From Actinomycetales bacterium (GTDB taxonomy: Bacteria; Actinomycetota; Actinomycetes; Nanopelagicales; Nanopelagicaceae): DNA of 39,703 nucleotides. This document shows positions 36,770-39,703 of this stretch, in pieces. Positions within the stretch are counted from its first letter, which is position 1; every line of letters begins with the position of its first letter. Location: positions 1 to 39,703 of the forward strand of contig JAGWYO010000014.1 in NCBI GenBank assembly GCA_018969355.1, written 5' to 3'. A program made the position numbers and the translations under genes. Under the pieces are notes generated by a model. It was not told the DNA's origin, did no database searches, and saw only the letters and a program-made list of their open reading frames with translations.

Positions 36770-37935
36770 TATGCAGAGATATACAACTTCGTAAAAGTGA
36801 ACTCACGGTGACCCATAACTTCAGCCTTACAGAGGCGACCATTAACAGTGTCATAAATGACATCCATCATCATGTCGCCAGCTTTTGTCAGATCGTATTC
36901 ATAACGAAGTAATCCAGAAACATCTAGATCGATGTGCTCAGTCATTGACTTTGCAGTCTTGATGTTTGCAGTCAGCTTCAAAACCGGAACAATCGGATTG
37001 CCGATTACGTTTCCTTGTCCCGTTGGGAACAAGTGAATAACTGCCCCGCCAGCCGCCATCAGGGTTACGCACTCTGCTGCAGCTGATGATGAATCCATAA
37101 AGTACAAGCCAGGCTTTGATGCACTTGGCATTTCTGCAGGCTTGAGAACACCCACAACTGGTACAGAGCCAGTCTTGGCAATATTTCCAAGTGCCTTCTC
37201 TTCAATAGTTGTTAAGCCACCAGCAATATTTCCTTGAGTTGGCTGTGAACCAAGTAGGTTTGCACCAGTTGCTTCAATAACCTTGATGTAGTTGTCATAT
37301 GTCAACTGGAACAAGTCACGGGTAGCAGCATCAATGCAACGCTCTGCAATGAGGTGTTCTCCACCAGTTAGCTCTGATGTTTCACCAAAGAAAACAGTTC
37401 CGCCTGCATCAACCCAGCGATCAACAGCTTGAGATGTCGTTGGGCAAGAACCTAGACCAGATGTTGTATCAGACTCTCCGCACTTAATTGACATAATCAT
37501 GTCGCCCATTTCAGCTTCTGTGCGAACAAGACCAGATGCATCTTGTAAGAACATCGCTGCAACACGGCTAGCTTCTTGAATTACTTGTAGATCGCCCTTG
37601 CCTTCAATTGAAAAAGCTGCAACTGGCTTACCAGTTTTTGCAATTCCATCAGCAACTCTTTGAGTCCACTTTGGTTCGATTCCAATGACAACTACTGCTG
37701 CAACGTTTGCGTTAACACCAGTACCGATAAGTGTGTCAAAAGTAAGTTGTAGATCTTCACCAAACTGCAAGCGCCCGAAAGCGTGAGGCAGAGCTAGTGT
37801 GCCAGGAATAACTTTTGCAACGGCTTCTGCTGCTGCATTAGAAAGGTCATCAAGAGGCAAAATAATGACGTGATTGCGGATACCCATTGCGCCGTTTTCG
37901 CGGCGGTATCCCATTAAGCGCGGCTTGCTTCCCAT
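36769..37935 (-). CDS. suyB: (R)-sulfolactate sulfo-lyase subunit beta (UxaA family)
   Basis: This large subunit of the UxaA/altronate dehydratase family is inferred to cleave (R)-sulfolactate to pyruvate and sulfite with SuyA. The 388-residue product begins MGSKPRLMGYRRENGAMGIRNHVIILPLDDLSNA. It has CGESDTTSGLGSCPTTSQAVDRW near residue 155, a Cys-rich family motif, and MAAGGAVIHLFPTGQGNVIGNPIVPVLKLTAN toward the C-terminus. The ATG at 37933-37935 has GAGGAG 6 bases upstream and overlaps suyA by 22 bases; an ATG 7 codons on would make a TAATG junction but is less supported. Altronate dehydratase is the alternative, but the split SAF subunit and dehydrogenase pair favour SuyB. Confidence 0.78.
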   Translation of the reverse strand: MGSKPRLMGYRRENGAMGIRNHVIILPLDDLSNAAAEAVAKVIPGTLALPHAFGRLQFGEDLQLTFDTLIGTGVNANVAAVVVIGIEPKWTQRVADGIAKTGKPVAAFSIEGKGDLQVIQEASRVAAMFLQDASGLVRTEAEMGDMIMSIKCGESDTTSGLGSCPTTSQAVDRWVDAGGTVFFGETSELTGGEHLIAERCIDAATRDLFQLTYDNYIKVIEATGANLLGSQPTQGNIAGGLTTIEEKALGNIAKTGSVPVVGVLKPAEMPSASKPGLYFMDSSSAAAECVTLMAAGGAVIHLFPTGQGNVIGNPIVPVLKLTANIKTAKSMTEHIDLDVSGLLRYEYDLTKAGDMMMDVIYDTVNGRLCKAEVMGHREFTFTKLYISA

Positions 37936-38216
37936 CGATAACTCCTCATATTGTGTGTGTGAATGTAATCGCCCTTTTTAATGGCAGCTGATGCAAGTCC
38001 GACCTTGATGCCGTACTTAATAATTGAGTCGCCCTCAGCAAGATCTGTGAGCGCAAATTTGTGTCCGAGAGGAATCGCGTGGTTTAAAACAGCGGTGCTC
38101 TCCGTTCCTTCTTTTACCGAACGCCCTTGCAGGGTTCCAGGTTGCAGATCTGTCATCGCAACAGCAACGTTGTCGCCATCATGATGGAGCAGGAACTGCG
38201 GTGGTGTTATCGCCAT
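37914..38216 (-). CDS. suyA: (R)-sulfolactate sulfo-lyase subunit alpha (SAF domain)
   Basis: The 100-residue small subunit is a SAF/UxaA-type domain: MAITPPQFLLHHDGDNVAVAMTDLQPGT, NHAIPLGHKFALTDLAEGDSIIKYGIKVGLASAAIKKGDYIHTHNMRS. The HKFAL and GDxIxKYG elements are those of the N-terminal part of altronate/sulfolactate lyases, here as a separate gene as in suyAB systems. It is the first gene of a five-gene operon. The promoter region is shared with the divergent oxidoreductase and has a GntR-like box about 35 bases upstream. Confidence 0.78.
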   Translation of the reverse strand: MAITPPQFLLHHDGDNVAVAMTDLQPGTLQGRSVKEGTESTAVLNHAIPLGHKFALTDLAEGDSIIKYGIKVGLASAAIKKGDYIHTHNMRSYRWEASRA

Positions 38217-38250
38217 ATCTACACACGCCTCTCATCGCTTTATTTGGGTA

Positions 38251-38262
38251 GTGGTCTGACCT
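38251..38262. promoter_or_regulatory. GntR/FadR-like operator box 1 (GTGGTCTGACCT)
   Basis: GTGGTCTGACCT contains the TGGTNNNACC half-dyad of FadR-subfamily GntR operators. It lies 35 bases upstream of suyA. A near-identical second copy is 73 bases away. No GntR gene occurs in this window. Confidence 0.5.
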
Positions 38263-38323
38263 CTTGTGGGAGTCTAGGACAGTTGAGCGTGTTCCGTCTA
38301 GCCCCCTGCCTAAATTTCTTGAA

Positions 38324-38335
38324 GTGGTCTAACCT
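38324..38335. promoter_or_regulatory. GntR/FadR-like operator box 2 (GTGGTCTAACCT)
   Basis: GTGGTCTAACCT matches box 1 in 11 of 12 positions and ends 6 bases before the oxidoreductase ATG. It includes a TAACCT -10-like element with spacing that fits a leaderless start at 38342, so a bound repressor would directly cover the promoter. Confidence 0.5.
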
Positions 38336-38341
38336 GTTGCC

Positions 38342-39445
38342 ATGAAAAGCGAGCTTCGGTACGGAATTATCGGCGCAGGCAGCATGGGCCGAGAGCATAT
38401 TGAGAACATCAAAGTCATGGGTGGGGCTCTTGTGAGTGCAATCAGCGATCCCTATAAGCCTTCTTTAGAGGCCGCCCTTGCTATGGCCCCGAGTGCCAAA
38501 GTCTTTAGCGATCACCGAGCTCTCCTAGATTCTGGTCTCATCGATGCAGTTATCGTCGCAACACCCAATGACACACACGCTGAAGTTCTCAAAGACTGCC
38601 TGGCCACAGATGTTGCAGTCTTTGTTGAAAAGCCGCTTGCAACAACTGTAGAAGATTTGAAATCAATTCTTAGTTGGGATGAGAAACGAAGTGCAATGAC
38701 ATGGATGGGTCTTGAATACCGTTTCATGCCACCAGTTGCTGAAGCAATTGCCCGTGCAAAAGAAGGTGAAGCGGGAAAAATTCATCAAGTATCTATCCGT
38801 GAACACCGCGAACCGTTCTATCCAAAAGTGGATAACTGGAATCGTTTTGCTGAGCGCACTGGAGGAACTTTGGTTGAAAAATGTTGTCACTATTTCAATT
38901 TGATGGACATTGTTGTCGGCGAACAACCTGTTCGAGTTTTTGCTTCCGGTGGTCAGAGCGTTAACCATCTGGATGAAAAGTACGATGGCAAGCAAGCGGA
39001 TATGTTAGATAACGCCTACGTAGTTCTTGAGTATGCAAATGGTGCTCGTGGGATGTTAGATCTTTGCATGTTTGGTGAAGGCTCCTTCGATAAAGAGATT
39101 CTGACAATCGTAGGAGATGAAGGAAAGATTGAATCCTTTTTACCTTCACAGGTCGTCCGTGCTTCACGCAGGGAGTCAATTGGAAAACTTTCAGGATGGT
39201 CACGCGGTGCAAGCCGTGCTCGTGGAAATGAACAAAAGATTGTTCATAACTACGATGTGAAATACATGGGTCACCACTATGGTGCCTCTTATATTGAACA
39301 TACTAGATTCCGTGATGCGATATTGAATTCAACTCCTGCGGAAGTAACGCTCAAAGATGGTGTAACTAGCGTGGTTACAGGCCTTGCAGCCCATAAGAGT
39401 ATTAATGAAAGCCGAGTAGTTGAAATTAAAGAGTTGTGGGGCTAA
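38342..39445 (+). CDS. Gfo/Idh/MocA-family oxidoreductase
   Basis: The 367-residue NAD(P)-dependent protein has an N-terminal Rossmann domain (RYGIIGAGSMGREHIENI, residues 5-22), IDAVIVATPNDTHAEVLKDCLA, and the family EKP motif FVEKPLATTVEDL. The C-terminal alpha/beta domain includes GGTLVEKCCHYFNLMDIVVGEQPVRVFASGG with the catalytic-type His. Families here include inositol and glucose dehydrogenases, NAD-dependent glycosidases (GH109/GH188, the latter including sulfoquinovosidases) and others; substrate is unknown. It diverges from suyA and has no Shine-Dalgarno, and its stop abuts the convergent aldolase stop. Confidence 0.85.
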   Translation: MKSELRYGIIGAGSMGREHIENIKVMGGALVSAISDPYKPSLEAALAMAPSAKVFSDHRALLDSGLIDAVIVATPNDTHAEVLKDCLATDVAVFVEKPLATTVEDLKSILSWDEKRSAMTWMGLEYRFMPPVAEAIARAKEGEAGKIHQVSIREHREPFYPKVDNWNRFAERTGGTLVEKCCHYFNLMDIVVGEQPVRVFASGGQSVNHLDEKYDGKQADMLDNAYVVLEYANGARGMLDLCMFGEGSFDKEILTIVGDEGKIESFLPSQVVRASRRESIGKLSGWSRGASRARGNEQKIVHNYDVKYMGHHYGASYIEHTRFRDAILNSTPAEVTLKDGVTSVVTGLAAHKSINESRVVEIKELWG

Positions 39446-39703
39446 TTACCAGCTAGTCCATGGCTTTGCATGAGTATCAACAATCTCAGCCAACTGCTCT
39501 AGTCGCGGAATTGAAACTTCACGCAATGCAGCGGGAATATTGGCAGCGCCAACAATGTCTGCCCACACAGCACGGCCCGCAAGAAATCCACTAGCTCCAC
39601 CCATTGCACATGCTTTCACTGCGTCATTAAAGAAGGGCTGCTTAACTCCATTTGAAAGTACTACCCAGGGTGAACCAATAGCTTCAGAGATTCTTTCAGC
39701 GTT
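39446..39703 (-). CDS. YihT/LacD-like class I aldolase (partial, C-terminal 85 aa)
   Basis: Only the C-terminus is in the window. It reads NAERISEAIGSPWVVLSNGV ... GGASGFLAGRAVWADIVGAA ... EIVDTHAKPWTSW. The GASGFLAGRAVW block and the final PWT resemble 6-deoxy-6-sulfofructose-1-phosphate aldolase (YihT) and tagatose-bisphosphate aldolase (LacD). If YihT-like, it would release dihydroxyacetone phosphate and sulfolactaldehyde, feeding sulfolactate to the operon upstream. The catalytic Lys lies outside the window, so activity cannot be checked. The identity is from memory of motifs and is moderately sure. Confidence 0.6.
   Translation of the reverse strand, partial: NAERISEAIGSPWVVLSNGVKQPFFNDAVKACAMGGASGFLAGRAVWADIVGAANIPAALREVSIPRLEQLAEIVDTHAKPWTSW

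Noticed and set aside
36769-38216. Altronate dehydratase (UxaA) for the SAF and UxaA genes
   Set aside because: The subunits are split, and the neighbours are two 2-hydroxyacid dehydrogenases and a SuyZ/YeiH-like exporter with no uronate genes, which fits SuyAB better. Not excluded by sequence alone.
38342-39445. Firm call of the Gfo/Idh/MocA protein as an NAD-dependent sulfoquinovosidase
   Set aside because: The fold fits, but I cannot see residues that separate this group from inositol or sugar dehydrogenases, so it is kept only as a hypothesis.
1-39703. CRISPR arrays, insertion sequences, toxin-antitoxin pairs
   Set aside because: No repeat-spacer pattern, transposase or recognisable toxin gene was seen on either strand.

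Overview
The window reads as a chromosomal segment of a streamlined, moderately low-GC actinobacterium. The best guess is the freshwater acI / Nanopelagicales type (Ca. Planktophila or Nanopelagicus relatives). This rests on the actinobacterial gene order tRNA-Thr, tRNA-Met, rpmG, hadA, hadB, murB, aspC, tRNA-Trp, secE, nusG, rplK, rplA, rplJ, rplL, rpoB, rpoC, rpsL, rpsG, fusA, tuf, S10 operon, together with very tight gene packing and base composition judged by eye. GC was not calculated and taxonomy was not searched.

Region 1 (1-9371, minus strand) is the str and S10 operons: rpsL, rpsG, fusA, tuf, then rpsJ, rplC, rplD, rplW, rplB, rpsS, rplV, rpsC and a truncated rplP at the window edge. 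Region 2 (9372-11243) holds a plus-strand Ste24-like membrane protease and a minus-strand FMN-binding split-barrel protein that converge end to end. Region 3 (11256-22404, minus) is rpoC, rpoB, rplL, rplJ, rplA, rplK, nusG, secE and tRNA-Trp, with a clear rpoC terminator, a good rpoB promoter, an rplL terminator and an L10-type leader with an attenuator hairpin before rplJ. Region 4 (22520-26856) is aspC (plus) and a minus-strand cluster tRNA-Thr, tRNA-Met, rpmG, hadA, hadB, a CysRS-tail/glycosyltransferase fusion and murB.

Region 5 (26910-39703) is accessory metabolism and the most interesting part. A carbohydrate (CUT1) ABC importer without its ATPase (binding protein and two permeases) is followed by a quinone oxidoreductase. 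Upstream of it lies a sulfane-sulfur operon: a tiny cysteine-rich protein, a CstR-like CsoR-family repressor, a rhodanese lipoprotein, a CoA-disulfide-reductase/rhodanese fusion and a second tiny cysteine-rich paralogue. Its promoter carries a CsoR/CstR-type dyad between -35 and -10. Directly upstream again is a five-gene operon that reads as sulfolactate degradation: suyA and suyB (sulfolactate sulfo-lyase), an slcC-like and a comC-like dehydrogenase (the epimerising pair) and a YeiH/SuyZ-type exporter. Divergent from suyA is a Gfo/Idh/MocA oxidoreductase, and at the edge is the C-terminus of a YihT/LacD-like aldolase, an enzyme type that releases sulfolactaldehyde in sulfoquinovose breakdown.

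Proposed working model (inference): an organosulfonate, perhaps sulfoquinovose, is taken up and split. Sulfolactate is epimerised and desulfonated to pyruvate and sulfite, sulfite is exported, and the adjoining CstR-controlled rhodanese/CoA-persulfide module manages sulfite and persulfide stress. Two TGGTCTRACC boxes, which look like GntR/FadR-type operators, lie in the divergent suyA/oxidoreductase promoter region. No CRISPR, insertion sequence, phage gene or rRNA gene was seen. No gene-free stretch exceeds 300 bases; the longest is the rpsL leader at 9087-9371.
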